Origin: Nitrospirales bacterium | GTDB lineage: Bacteria; Nitrospirota; Nitrospiria; Nitrospirales; UBA8639 | DNA length: 16,713 nt | Direction: 5' to 3' | Assembly: GCA_029261305.1 (NCBI GenBank) | Contig: JAJDBO010000017.1 | Coordinates: forward strand, 1-16,713 | In this document: positions 8,029-15,786 of the stretch, one piece after another | Layout of the letters: each line of letters starts with the position of its first letter | How positions within the stretch are numbered: the first letter of the stretch is position 1 | Notes under the pieces: model-generated | The model's database searches: none | Told to the model about the DNA's origin: nothing | The model's input: the letters and a program-made list of their open reading frames with translations, nothing else | Position numbers and translations under genes: made by a program

Positions 8029-8235
8029 CCATTCAAACTTAAAATAAATCCAAATTTTTATTTGAAGACCATATCCAATTTTTAAATTCCAATATACCTT
8101 TTGATTTTCCAACTACTCTGTCCCCGCCTAATTAATCAATAAACCCCTTTTTTAAAAATATTATTATTTGGAATTTTTCTATAACATCATTCCTCTATCC
8201 AAATCCCATATTGCCTATTTCATTAATTCAAAATT

Positions 8236-8278
8236 AAAAAAAAACGGGGCCGAGACATTTAAGTCTCGACCCCGTTTT
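8236..8278 (-). terminator. Intrinsic terminator of the nxrAB operon
   Basis: Read on the minus strand, ACGGGGTCGAGAC and GTCTCGGCCCCGT form a 13-bp stem with one G-U pair and a TTAAAT loop, followed at once by a run of nine T. It lies 31-73 bp after the nxrB stop. On the plus strand only four T follow the stem, so termination should be mainly for the nxr transcript. The remaining plus-strand spacer (8029-8235) is AT-rich and holds nothing else I can name. Confidence 0.92.
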
Positions 8279-8308
8279 CCAGGACCTATTGGCCAATGGC
8301 CAAGAACC

Positions 8309-9598
8309 TTACAACCAGGTGACCCGTTCGGCTGGCCGAATGTAAATTGGCTCTTCCACCTGTTGTCGCACCGCTTCTTTGCCGGACTTGTTAAAGCCCA
8401 ACACGGTGTCGTTATACATCTGGAACCGACGACCATGAATCTGGGTCTCAAACACGAGAGGTCCAGGAATCACGTCATACCGGAAAATGATTTGTTGGCT
8501 GGCTCTCCACAATTGGAGAACTGCTAACAATTCCCGGCTTGGTACCAGGTACTTCTCAATGGCTGAATCCACGCCCGGTCCAAACATCTGCCGGATGTAG
8601 CCACGTGGGGCCTGCCGTGGTGGGATATAAAACCCATTAGGCTCGGTACCCCATTGAGGATACAATGGTAACGCCACTTGTTCCACCCTAATGGTGTAAT
8701 AGAGTGGGTTCCAGCGATCTTCCGCCCACAGACCATCTTCGCCAATTTTGACGAGATTCTGTAAGCGAATTTTTCCAACGCACGCCGACATACAACGTGT
8801 TTCCATTGGCTCACCACCTGTGAGAGGATCTTTACCCTCTACACGTGGATAGCATGCAATACACTTCTCGGTCACCCGAGTTGTTCCACGATACATTGGC
8901 TTTTTGAATGGACATTGTTCCACACATTTTTTGTAACCACGGCAACGGTTTTGGTCGATTAAGACAATCCCGTCTTCAGGCCGCTTGTAAATGGCCTTTC
9001 TTGGACAGGCTGCCAAACAACCAGGATACGTACAGTGATTACAAATACGTTGGAGATAGAAGAAGTAGGTTTCATGCTCTGGCAAGCTGCTGCCTTGCAT
9101 TTTCCATGGTTCTTCTTTGGTGAAGCCGGTTTTATCAATGCCTTCCACGATGGCACGCATTGAAGTCGCCGTGTCTTCATAAATATTCACAAACCGCCAT
9201 TCTTGGTCAGTAGGAATGTATCCGATGGCAGCTTGGCCGACTTTGGCACCCGCATCGAAAATGGTCATTCCTTCAAACACGCCATATGGCGCATGGTGTT
9301 TGCGACCCACACGGACGTTCCAAACCTGTCCGCCTGGATTCACTTGCTCAATGAGCTGCGTGATTTTCACATCGTAGAATTGTGGGTAACCACCGTATGG
9401 TTTGGTTTCCACATTGTTCCACCACATGTATTCCTGGCCTTTTGAGAACAACCAAGTTGACTTATCAGCCATTGAACAGGTTTGACAGGCCAAACAACGA
9501 TTAATGTTGAACACAAAGGCGAATTGCCACTTCGGATGCCGTTCCTCGTAGGGATACAGCATCTTCCGTCCTAATTGCCAATTATAAACTTCTGGCAT
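8309..9598 (-). CDS. nxrB: Nitrite oxidoreductase beta subunit, iron-sulfur protein
   Basis: NxrB carries electrons from the NxrA molybdenum site through four iron-sulfur clusters during nitrite oxidation to nitrate. It has 429 residues, the length typical of Nitrospira. Cysteine motifs: C35-x2-C38-x2-C41-x3-D45, where NarH has a fourth Cys; C186-x2-C189-x4-C194-x3-C198; C219-x2-Y222-x2-C225-x3-C229, where Tyr stands at the Trp position of NarH and implies a [3Fe-4S] cluster; and C246-x2-C249 with C269-x3-C273. The stretch MWWNNVETKPYGGYPQ (~58-73) is shared with NarH. There is no signal peptide, so export is expected by hitch-hiking with Tat-bearing NxrA. GGAGG lies 5 bases before the ATG. 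It follows nxrA by 111 bp, with a stem-loop between them. Confidence 0.97.
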   Translation of the reverse strand: MPEVYNWQLGRKMLYPYEERHPKWQFAFVFNINRCLACQTCSMADKSTWLFSKGQEYMWWNNVETKPYGGYPQFYDVKITQLIEQVNPGGQVWNVRVGRKHHAPYGVFEGMTIFDAGAKVGQAAIGYIPTDQEWRFVNIYEDTATSMRAIVEGIDKTGFTKEEPWKMQGSSLPEHETYFFYLQRICNHCTYPGCLAACPRKAIYKRPEDGIVLIDQNRCRGYKKCVEQCPFKKPMYRGTTRVTEKCIACYPRVEGKDPLTGGEPMETRCMSACVGKIRLQNLVKIGEDGLWAEDRWNPLYYTIRVEQVALPLYPQWGTEPNGFYIPPRQAPRGYIRQMFGPGVDSAIEKYLVPSRELLAVLQLWRASQQIIFRYDVIPGPLVFETQIHGRRFQMYNDTVLGFNKSGKEAVRQQVEEPIYIRPAERVTWL

Positions 9599-9666
9599 GA
9601 TATCCTCCGTTTCATATGAACCATTTTAAAGTTCAATTGCTAAAGTTCCACATTTGATCTTGGATT

Positions 9667-9697
9667 CTGAGGGAGAAGAACCATTCCCCTCCCTCAG
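9667..9697 (-). promoter_or_regulatory. Stem-loop in the nxrA–nxrB intercistronic region
   Basis: On the minus strand CTGAGGGAG and CTCCCTCAG form a perfect 9-bp stem with a 13-nt loop, 12 bases after the nxrA stop and about 70 bases before the nxrB start. No T-run follows, so it is not a standard terminator. It more likely protects an mRNA 3' end, marks a processing site, or tunes the ratio of the two subunits. Confidence 0.6.
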
Positions 9698-9709
9698 GAT
9701 ATAAACAAA

Positions 9710-12700
9710 TTACACCTTGATCTTAATGTGGTCGCCTTTGAGCCATTTAATCATGAACTCATTTTCCTGGCCTGGTGTAAACCCGGTTCGGACTGGCTCC
9801 CATGGACCGCGACCACCGATACCACCGTCCTCAGCTTTGGTTATGCGCATCAGACATTCTTTTGGTACGGTATTGACCGCATGGTTGTCCACTTGGTACC
9901 CGAATTTAAACTTCCATGCCACGGCATGTTTACCTGGCAACGAGTCTAACTGATGCATTGGCATCAACCAGTCACGAGTAAAGGACTGTTGGGCCCCGTA
10001 CCGGAAGTTTGATTGATATCCCGTATCCATGGCAATCGCGCGTCCGTCTGGTCGCGTTTCATGACCTTTCACCGATTTCGCGGTGGCAACATATGGCGCA
10101 TGTTTGGCCATCGTCACATGGTATGGGAAGGCTGGATTGTATTTCGCACGAATCATCAACCGCGCTACTTTGTAGTACGGATCAGATGGCTTCCAACCAC
10201 GATATGGACGATCCACTGGGTTACCATCGACATAGACATAGTCACCGTCGTTGATTCCACGATCTTTAGCCGCTTGTGGGTTCACATGCAATTGATGTTC
10301 ACCAACACCCGGTGTCCGTTTATCCATTCTATATGCATCACCAAAGTTTGATTCATACATCTGAACCCAGTCATTGACGGACCACTGACTGTGTACGCGA
10401 TGTCTGGTCTTTGGAGTCACACAATAGAACTGGTATCCCTTTTCCCATAATGGGTTGGAGTACCGTTTGATTTCCTGCCATGGCAACGCAATGTTACGCA
10501 CCGTTTTGTCATCATGATGCTGAGCCGTGATGGGGATACCATAGTCATCAGGCCGCACATATGGGTTGGTTGTCATGATCGCATTTGGCAGGTAAGGCGT
10601 TGCTTCCGTACCTTCACGATGCGAAATGAAGTTTTCCCCATACTCAATGGCTTCAGGCTCAATGCGGTAGTTTTCATACCGACCGGTCCGAGTCCATTGC
10701 GGCTTGGATTCATTGGTTTCTTCCCAGAATGGTTGCCGTGGGTAGGTACGACACATTACCATCCAGCCTTTTTCTGACTTCAACATGGTATCCACGCTGT
10801 AACCATATCCCGTGGAGCTCGCATCCAACAACCGTTGCACATAGACGTCTACACGATTGTCATATACAAACTTGAAGTAATCACGGAACCGTTTATCACC
10901 GGTCATTTCCGTGAGCTTCGCGGCCACACCAGCAACTGTATCCAAATCGTTACGAGTGTCGTAGAGAGGCCGAATGCCACCCTTCCACACTTGGAACCAG
11001 GGATTAGACACTGTAGCGGTATGCTCTGGATAAGTGAACTCCATCCAGGTGTTAACACCCAAGGCCACGTCATTGTGGTTGACGTCAGACGTCATTTCCA
11101 CGTCTTGCGTGATCAAGGTTTCAAGATGAGGATCAACGTTTTTCACCATGTCATAGTGATGTTTGGCGTTGTTCAACACGTTCACGTTTGCTACCCAACG
11201 GAATTTACTTGGGGTTGGCATATGGGTTTTACCGGTAAAGACCCGGCGTCCATACTTAGGCGTATTGACAATCAACGCCGTATCCCCATGGTTCCAGTAA
11301 GCAACTTCCTCACCATAGTAGTACCCTCGGACATGTACTTCTTTTCCATGTGCATTCGGGTCTAAACTGATTTTGAATGGATTTTCTGCAGTGTGCGTAC
11401 CAAGTCCACCACCAGACCATGGCGTGGCGTTCCAGATACCAGCTTTGTAGTTACCGGCCCAGGTATGCTGCCCTGTTCCGAACTTCCCAACGTTACCGGT
11501 GATGATCAAGACCATCGCGGCACCGCGAGCAATAATCGTTTGGTGGAAGTAATGGTTCGTCCCTTCACCATTATGAATGGCGGCAGGTTTCACCGTTCCA
11601 CTATCCCGAGCCCAACGGACGATTAAATCCTTTGGTGCTCTGTTGATTTGATGCACGGTATCCAAATCGTAATCTTGCAAATGCGCTTGATACATTTGGA
11701 ATACTGGCAACACGTCAACTTCACGACCATTGAGTAATTTCACACGATACGAACCGGTCATTGCTGGTTCAATACCGCTATTACGGAAATGCCAGCCCAC
11801 AAGTTCACGATGGATCGGCACTGCGGAATTCTTATTGATATCCCACACCATAAACCCACCAAGGCGGGCAATTTTGGCTGGATCTAATGTCTGAACTTTT
11901 CCAGAATAGGTCTTGGAGAAGTCAGGTAACGCATACCCTTGGATCACATCACGTGGATCCAAGTACTGCAATGTATCCGTTCTCACCAAGATTGGCATAT
12001 CTGTATATGCCGCGCAGAAATCATGGTCATGCATGTTTTCATCAAAGATGATTTTACAAGCACCCAAGAACAACGCCGCGTCAGTGGCTGGACGTACTGG
12101 AATCCAGTAGTCCGCACGATACGCGGTTGGGTTGTATTCTGGCGTAATGACGACACAACGTGCACCACGCTCAATGCTCTCTAATTTCCAGTGAGCTTCT
12201 GGCATCTTATTTTCAACAAAGTTCTTTCCCCAGCTGGTGTTCAGCTTGGAAAATCGCATGTCGTTCATATCGATGTCAGAGGTTTGCACACCAGACCAGA
12301 AAGGATGGGCTGGGTTTTGGTCACCATGCCAGGTGTAGTTGGACCAATAACGTCCACCCTGGGCTTGATTTGGTTTCACTTTACGAATGTAGGTGTCAAG
12401 CAACGCTCCACAACCACCGTTCATACGAGTGATTCCCATTTTTCCGATCACACCCAAAATTGGCATACCAGCGCGGAACTTAAAGCAACGCACGCCAGAA
12501 CCTTTGGACATTTCAATCATTTCCGGTGGGTAACCTTGCTCACGGAGACGACGAGCACCAGCTTCACCACTGTAACGTTCTGAAATGATCAACATCGATT
12601 TGGCGATATAGGTAAATGCCGTATCCCAGCTGACACGCAACATGTCATCAAGGTAACGGGCATTGAATTTGTATTTGCTCATGACATCCGGGGTGAACTC

Positions 12701-13147
12701 TGGGCTACCATCGTCCATCCAGGCTTTCCAACCACGTCGCATCAAGGGGCCTTTAAGCCGATAAGGACCATACACCCGACGATGCATCGTGTAGCCCTTC
12801 AAGCACATCCGAGGATTGTGCGCGAAGGTTCCGCGATTGCCGTACAAATCTTCGTAGGTTTGATGATCGTAGTTTTGCTCCACACGCATCACCACACCGT
12901 TTCGGACAAATGACCGAACGCGACAAGCATGGGTATCGTTAGGCGAACAACACCAAGTAAAGGATGAATCATAGCGATACTGATCGTGGTACACACGCTC
13001 CCAGGCGCGGTCAGGATACTCGCCCAGTGGATTCCCCACTTCGACGACCGGTTGCAGCGCGGTCAACGCCAACGCCTTATCGGCTAACGCGACTGCGGCC
13101 ACCGTACCTGTGGTGACCTTTAAAAACTGCCTTCTAGAAAGAAACAT
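9710..13147 (-). CDS. nxrA: Nitrite oxidoreductase alpha subunit, molybdopterin catalytic protein
   Basis: NxrA is the catalytic subunit that oxidizes nitrite to nitrate, the energy-yielding reaction of these bacteria. It is a type II DMSO-reductase-family enzyme binding bis-MGD molybdenum. The 1145 residues open with a Tat signal (SRRQFLK at 4-10, hydrophobic core to ~30), so the enzyme faces the periplasm. The N-terminal cluster motif is C67-x3-D71-x3-C75-x39-C115, matching the spacing H-x3-C-x3-C of NarG but with Cys and Asp at the first two positions. D276 in YTWHGDQNPAHP aligns by motif with the Asp molybdenum ligand of NarG. Residues ~535-595 (from HNGEGTNHYFHQT through ITGNVGKFGTGQHTWAGNY) and the C-terminal ~960-1090 region fit cofactor-binding domains. 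AAGGAGG lies 8 bases before the ATG. The upstream spacer holds a sigma-54-like promoter and repeats. Confidence 0.97.
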   Translation of the reverse strand: MFLSRRQFLKVTTGTVAAVALADKALALTALQPVVEVGNPLGEYPDRAWERVYHDQYRYDSSFTWCCSPNDTHACRVRSFVRNGVVMRVEQNYDHQTYEDLYGNRGTFAHNPRMCLKGYTMHRRVYGPYRLKGPLMRRGWKAWMDDGSPEFTPDVMSKYKFNARYLDDMLRVSWDTAFTYIAKSMLIISERYSGEAGARRLREQGYPPEMIEMSKGSGVRCFKFRAGMPILGVIGKMGITRMNGGCGALLDTYIRKVKPNQAQGGRYWSNYTWHGDQNPAHPFWSGVQTSDIDMNDMRFSKLNTSWGKNFVENKMPEAHWKLESIERGARCVVITPEYNPTAYRADYWIPVRPATDAALFLGACKIIFDENMHDHDFCAAYTDMPILVRTDTLQYLDPRDVIQGYALPDFSKTYSGKVQTLDPAKIARLGGFMVWDINKNSAVPIHRELVGWHFRNSGIEPAMTGSYRVKLLNGREVDVLPVFQMYQAHLQDYDLDTVHQINRAPKDLIVRWARDSGTVKPAAIHNGEGTNHYFHQTIIARGAAMVLIITGNVGKFGTGQHTWAGNYKAGIWNATPWSGGGLGTHTAENPFKISLDPNAHGKEVHVRGYYYGEEVAYWNHGDTALIVNTPKYGRRVFTGKTHMPTPSKFRWVANVNVLNNAKHHYDMVKNVDPHLETLITQDVEMTSDVNHNDVALGVNTWMEFTYPEHTATVSNPWFQVWKGGIRPLYDTRNDLDTVAGVAAKLTEMTGDKRFRDYFKFVYDNRVDVYVQRLLDASSTGYGYSVDTMLKSEKGWMVMCRTYPRQPFWEETNESKPQWTRTGRYENYRIEPEAIEYGENFISHREGTEATPYLPNAIMTTNPYVRPDDYGIPITAQHHDDKTVRNIALPWQEIKRYSNPLWEKGYQFYCVTPKTRHRVHSQWSVNDWVQMYESNFGDAYRMDKRTPGVGEHQLHVNPQAAKDRGINDGDYVYVDGNPVDRPYRGWKPSDPYYKVARLMIRAKYNPAFPYHVTMAKHAPYVATAKSVKGHETRPDGRAIAMDTGYQSNFRYGAQQSFTRDWLMPMHQLDSLPGKHAVAWKFKFGYQVDNHAVNTVPKECLMRITKAEDGGIGGRGPWEPVRTGFTPGQENEFMIKWLKGDHIKIKV

Positions 13148-13336
13148 AGGTCAAACCTCCTTCGGATGATAATGAATAACGGCCAAAAGAAATGTAGGGC
13201 TGCCGATTCCGTATGATTTACAGCACACCACACCTTTGTAAAAAAAACCCTTCACCACCTCCTTCCCGTGACTCGCAAGACTCAACGGTTATTCGCTTTT
13301 TTGCGCATTTAGATAGACCAGTACAACTCGTATACA

Positions 13337-13352
13337 AGCAATTCACATTCCA
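13337..13352 (-). promoter_or_regulatory. Sigma-54-type -24/-12 promoter element of nxrA
   Basis: The minus strand reads TGGAATGTGAATTGCT. Against the consensus TGGCACG-N4-TTGCW it keeps TGG, the G at the seventh position and all of TTGCT, with exactly 10 bases between GG and GC. It is identical in 13 of 16 positions to the element before the regulator gene (15253-15268). Transcription would begin near 13326, leaving a leader of about 179 nt. The neighbouring gene encodes a sigma-54 activator, which makes the match much more credible. Confidence 0.62.
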
Positions 13353-13440
13353 ATTTTAACTATCTAATTGAAAAAGACCTTAACGTATTAAAAAATAAAA
13401 GAAATTACAGAATCAAAAAGAAACAGACAGGGAAGGAACA

Positions 13441-13497
13441 CCTACGATTACTCACGATCACTCACGATAAACGCGACCAAGTTGCGAGTTATCGCGA
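13441..13497. promoter_or_regulatory. Candidate activator-binding region: three 10-bp tandem repeats plus inverted repeat
   Basis: Three consecutive 10-mers, cctacgatta, ctcacgatca and ctcacgataa, occupy 13441-13470, one per helical turn. The last one begins an inverted repeat, CGATAA (13465-13470) and TTATCG (13489-13494), which also encloses TGCGA-N4-TCGCGA (13483-13497). The block lies about 115-170 bp upstream of the predicted nxrA start, the usual location of enhancer sites for AAA+ sigma-54 activators. Confidence 0.5.
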
Positions 13498-13553
13498 AGC
13501 TCAAATTCTTGCAGAGTCTGTAATAATACTTAACAGAGAATAGGTACTAGCAA

Positions 13554-15152
13554 CTAGATAAAAATTGCTAACTCCCACCAATAGGAGGGTAAGAATACAA
13601 CCGTGAGGAAACTTTTAAGGGACTTTGCTGAGGGACTTGGTCTGCTGATAGCCAATTTCTTCATGCGACTGCGTAAGGTGCTGGCGTTGATCCCTAATCG
13701 TGCGGCAACGCCAGACGGGCCACTAATTCTCCATCCCGCCAATTCGAGTGCATCGATGATCTTAGACTTCTCGGAATCTTTTAAAGTATGCGAGCCGACA
13801 GATTTCTCCTGACTTGTTGGTGCTTGCAAAAGGGCCTTACTGACTTTGAGTTCATGACCGCTGGAAAGGATCATCGCTCGCTCAATCACATTTTGCAGCT
13901 CGCGAACATTGCCTGGCCAGGCATAGCTCAGTAAACGCTCCAAACAATTTTCTTCAATGATATGGCAGGATCGCTTGAACTTCGCCTTGAATTGGTCCAT
14001 GAAATGCCGAGTTAAGAGAGGAATATCGCTAGCACGCTCGCGGAGGGGAGGGAGATTGATGGGAAACACATGGAGGCGAAAAAATAAATCAGACCGAAAC
14101 CGACCATTCGCCACGGCGACGCTTAGGTCACTATTTGTGGCCGCAATGATTCGAACATCCACAGGGACTGACTGCATAGCCCCAAGTCGATCTATCAAAC
14201 CATCTTGCAGGACCCGTAACAACTTGGCCTGGGCCTCCAAAGACATTTCCCCAATTTCATCGAGAAACAACGTCCCTCCGTGGGCTAACTCAAAGCGACC
14301 AATTCTACGCTGCTCTGCACCGGTAAAAGCCCCACGTTCATGACCAAATAATTCACTTTCAACCAGGCCAACTGGCAATCCCGCGCAATTGACTCGAATA
14401 AACGCTTTATCGTGGCGCGGGCTCCGTTCATGAACAAACCGAGCCAATAATTCCTTCCCCGTCCCTGTTTCGCCCGTGATCAAAACCGTGGTGTTTGTCG
14501 GCGCCACGGCTTCGGCTAATTCCTGGACTTGCTTTATTACGTAGCTGGATCCGATCATGGCACCGAAATTGTGCGTTTCACGAATTTCTTCCTGAAGGTA
14601 TTGATTTTCTTCCGCCAACTGTTGACGCAGTAAATCAATCTGCTCATAGGCTTGAACATGATCAATGGCCAACGCGATTTGGGTCGCGACCTGCCCCAGG
14701 AACCCCAAATCCTCCGGCTCAGGGTCTCCAGACTGAAGGCTCCCGATATTGAGCGTTCCAATACAGGCATCTCCAACCATCATGGGTAAATTAATCATGC
14801 GGCCGAGGCCTTCTTGATAATAATATTGGTCTTCAAAAAAGACTTGTTCATCTTGGAGGCACGGACGAATATGAATCTTTTGGTTTTCATAGACCCACCC
14901 AATGGCACTTCCCTCACGAGGAATGATCACATCGGACTGCAGGACGACCTTGGGGAGAGAGGTTTCCACCACATAAAACCGGAAGGCTTCGATCTCGGGA
15001 TGGTACAGCGTAATTCCGGCTCGCTCCCATGGAATGATATGCCGAATCTGTCCGGTAATCGCCCTCCAAAAACTATCGGAATTTCGTTGGGAATTTAAAA
15101 TGTTTGTCACTTCCAACAATGCACGATAATAATTCGTTGAAACGGTGTTCAC
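13554..15152 (-). CDS. Sigma-54-dependent transcriptional activator (GAF–AAA+–Fis)
   Basis: This 532-residue bacterial enhancer-binding protein has a GAF sensor domain (~10-170), a short predicted coiled coil (~168-192), an AAA+ sigma-54 interaction domain (~196-430), and a Fis-type helix-turn-helix (~456-500). The AAA+ domain shows Walker A GETGTGKE (227-234), GAFTGA (274-279, contacts sigma-54), Walker [12 protein letters not shown] (292-302), [17 protein letters not shown] (sensor II region) and WPGNVREL. There is no receiver domain, so it should respond to a ligand through GAF as in the NorR/FhlA/NifA group; the ligand is unknown. It starts at GTG 15152 with GAGG 5 bases upstream. It sits directly before nxrA on the same strand, which points to nxrAB as its target. 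A 28-residue tail after the HTH ends in hydrophobic [15 protein letters not shown], unusual for the family. Confidence 0.95.
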   Translation of the reverse strand: MNTVSTNYYRALLEVTNILNSQRNSDSFWRAITGQIRHIIPWERAGITLYHPEIEAFRFYVVETSLPKVVLQSDVIIPREGSAIGWVYENQKIHIRPCLQDEQVFFEDQYYYQEGLGRMINLPMMVGDACIGTLNIGSLQSGDPEPEDLGFLGQVATQIALAIDHVQAYEQIDLLRQQLAEENQYLQEEIRETHNFGAMIGSSYVIKQVQELAEAVAPTNTTVLITGETGTGKELLARFVHERSPRHDKAFIRVNCAGLPVGLVESELFGHERGAFTGAEQRRIGRFELAHGGTLFLDEIGEMSLEAQAKLLRVLQDGLIDRLGAMQSVPVDVRIIAATNSDLSVAVANGRFRSDLFFRLHVFPINLPPLRERASDIPLLTRHFMDQFKAKFKRSCHIIEENCLERLLSYAWPGNVRELQNVIERAMILSSGHELKVSKALLQAPTSQEKSVGSHTLKDSEKSKIIDALELAGWRISGPSGVAARLGINASTLRSRMKKLAISRPSPSAKSLKSFLTVVFLPSYWWELAIFI

Positions 15153-15252
15153 AGTGTCCTCATAGTCAATTAAAAAAATGATAAATAATTTTGAAGGTAT
15201 GTTTCATTTCAGAACAACTACTCATGAGTCAAGGCACAAGGAGAATTTAAAA

Positions 15253-15268
15253 AGCAATTTACAGGCCA
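15253..15268 (-). promoter_or_regulatory. Sigma-54-type -24/-12 promoter element of the activator gene
   Basis: The minus strand reads TGGCCTGTAAATTGCT. It matches TGGCACG-N4-TTGCW at every specified position except two in the -24 half, with the correct 10-base spacing between GG and GC. The predicted start is near 15242, about 90 nt before the GTG. Since the gene itself encodes a sigma-54 activator, autoregulation or control by a second activator is implied. Confidence 0.62.
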
Positions 15269-15447
15269 ACAATTGCCGACCATATAATCGCTACCATTTC
15301 AAGCTGAATAATATCTAGATAAAAACTTTAGGGATCAATTATACAGTATTCATAGGCTCTCTGAAATTTTCTCTAGTGATGATATCCATAAACCCTGTAC
15401 GAAAATTTACTCAACTAATATGCACACAATTTATGAAATTTTTCCAA

Positions 15448-15463
15448 TGCGAGCAATTTCGCA
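15448..15463. promoter_or_regulatory. Inverted repeat TGCGA-N6-TCGCA upstream of the activator gene
   Basis: TGCGA (15448-15452) and TCGCA (15459-15463) are perfect inverted arms around gcaatt. The position is about 206-221 bp upstream of the predicted regulator start. The sequence resembles TGCGAgttaTCGCGA at 13483-13497 in front of nxrA, so both could bind the same Fis-type protein. Confidence 0.35.
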
Positions 15464-15592
15464 CATGGAACACCGTGCAATACCACACATAGGATATACT
15501 AAAGAGTCATCGTATTTTCACTTCCTTAATCTCCAACAATTTTGGATAATGTTATACGTTGTGGATTCATGGTTTTGTTTGGATAAAAAAAT

Positions 15593-15780
15593 ATAGGGCA
15601 CCTCTAAAAACCAGGATTTTTTCGTGAGGGCAAGGAATCCGCGCGCGGAAAACCGGAGTGGATGGGCGAATACATGAGGGCGCACGGCGCGAAGAGCGCC
15701 AAGTCTGTACGCGCCGAAGGCTAGAAGCACGCGGCTGACGCCGCCATCGCGGGAAGGGACGGTTTTTAGAGGTGCCCTAT
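15593..15780. mobile_element. 188-bp GC-rich MITE-like element with perfect 20-bp terminal inverted repeats
   Basis: The left end ATAGGGCACCTCTAAAAACC (15593-15612) is the exact reverse complement of the right end (15761-15780). The interior is clearly richer in G+C than the AT-rich DNA on both sides and contains the palindrome CCGCGCGCGG and a GGCGC/GCGCC hairpin (~15684-15698). If the element proper starts at GGGC and ends at GCCC (15596-15777), both flanks show TA, consistent with a two-base TA target duplication. No transposase is encoded, so it would have to be moved in trans. A minus-strand frame stays open across it but shows no domain. Confidence 0.85.
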
Positions 15781-15786
15781 GTTTAT

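Larger units (their letters stand above)
13148..13553. other. Regulatory spacer between the sigma-54 activator gene and nxrA
   Basis: About 405 bp with no credible gene. In nxrA transcription order (right to left) it contains inverted and tandem repeats (13441-13497), a -24/-12 promoter element (13337-13352), and a leader of about 180 nt that includes a short CGC-N6-GCG inverted repeat (13294-13305) and a poly-T run (minus strand of 13240-13247). No clear terminator for the regulator gene is visible, so read-through into nxrA is possible. Confidence 0.7.
15153..15592. other. AT-rich spacer upstream of the sigma-54 activator gene
   Basis: About 440 bp with no supported gene. It holds a -24/-12 promoter element for the regulator (15253-15268) and a perfect inverted repeat (15448-15463) far upstream of it. 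The left boundary of the MITE-like element is at 15593. Nothing else is recognisable. Confidence 0.65.

Noticed and set aside
8033..8064. AT-only imperfect hairpin after the 185-residue gene as a terminator
   Set aside because: The stem is A/T-only with bulges and no following T-run; such pairings are common in AT-rich DNA.
8168..8527. Plus-strand frame of 119 codons over the nxr terminator and nxrB 3' end
   Set aside because: It reads through the terminator hairpin and antisense to nxrB, with no protein features.
10835..11365. 176-codon plus-strand frame antisense to nxrA, with several others (10013-10351, 12191-12583)
   Set aside because: They lie wholly inside the well-supported nxrA gene, have no recognisable motifs, and follow from its codon pattern on the other strand.
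13151..13258. Possible 34-35 codon leader peptide just before nxrA (minus strand, GTG starts, TGA 3 bases before the nxrA ATG)
   Set aside because: AAGGAGG is too close to the GTG codons for normal initiation and the peptide has no recognisable pattern. It is kept only as a curiosity of the long leader.
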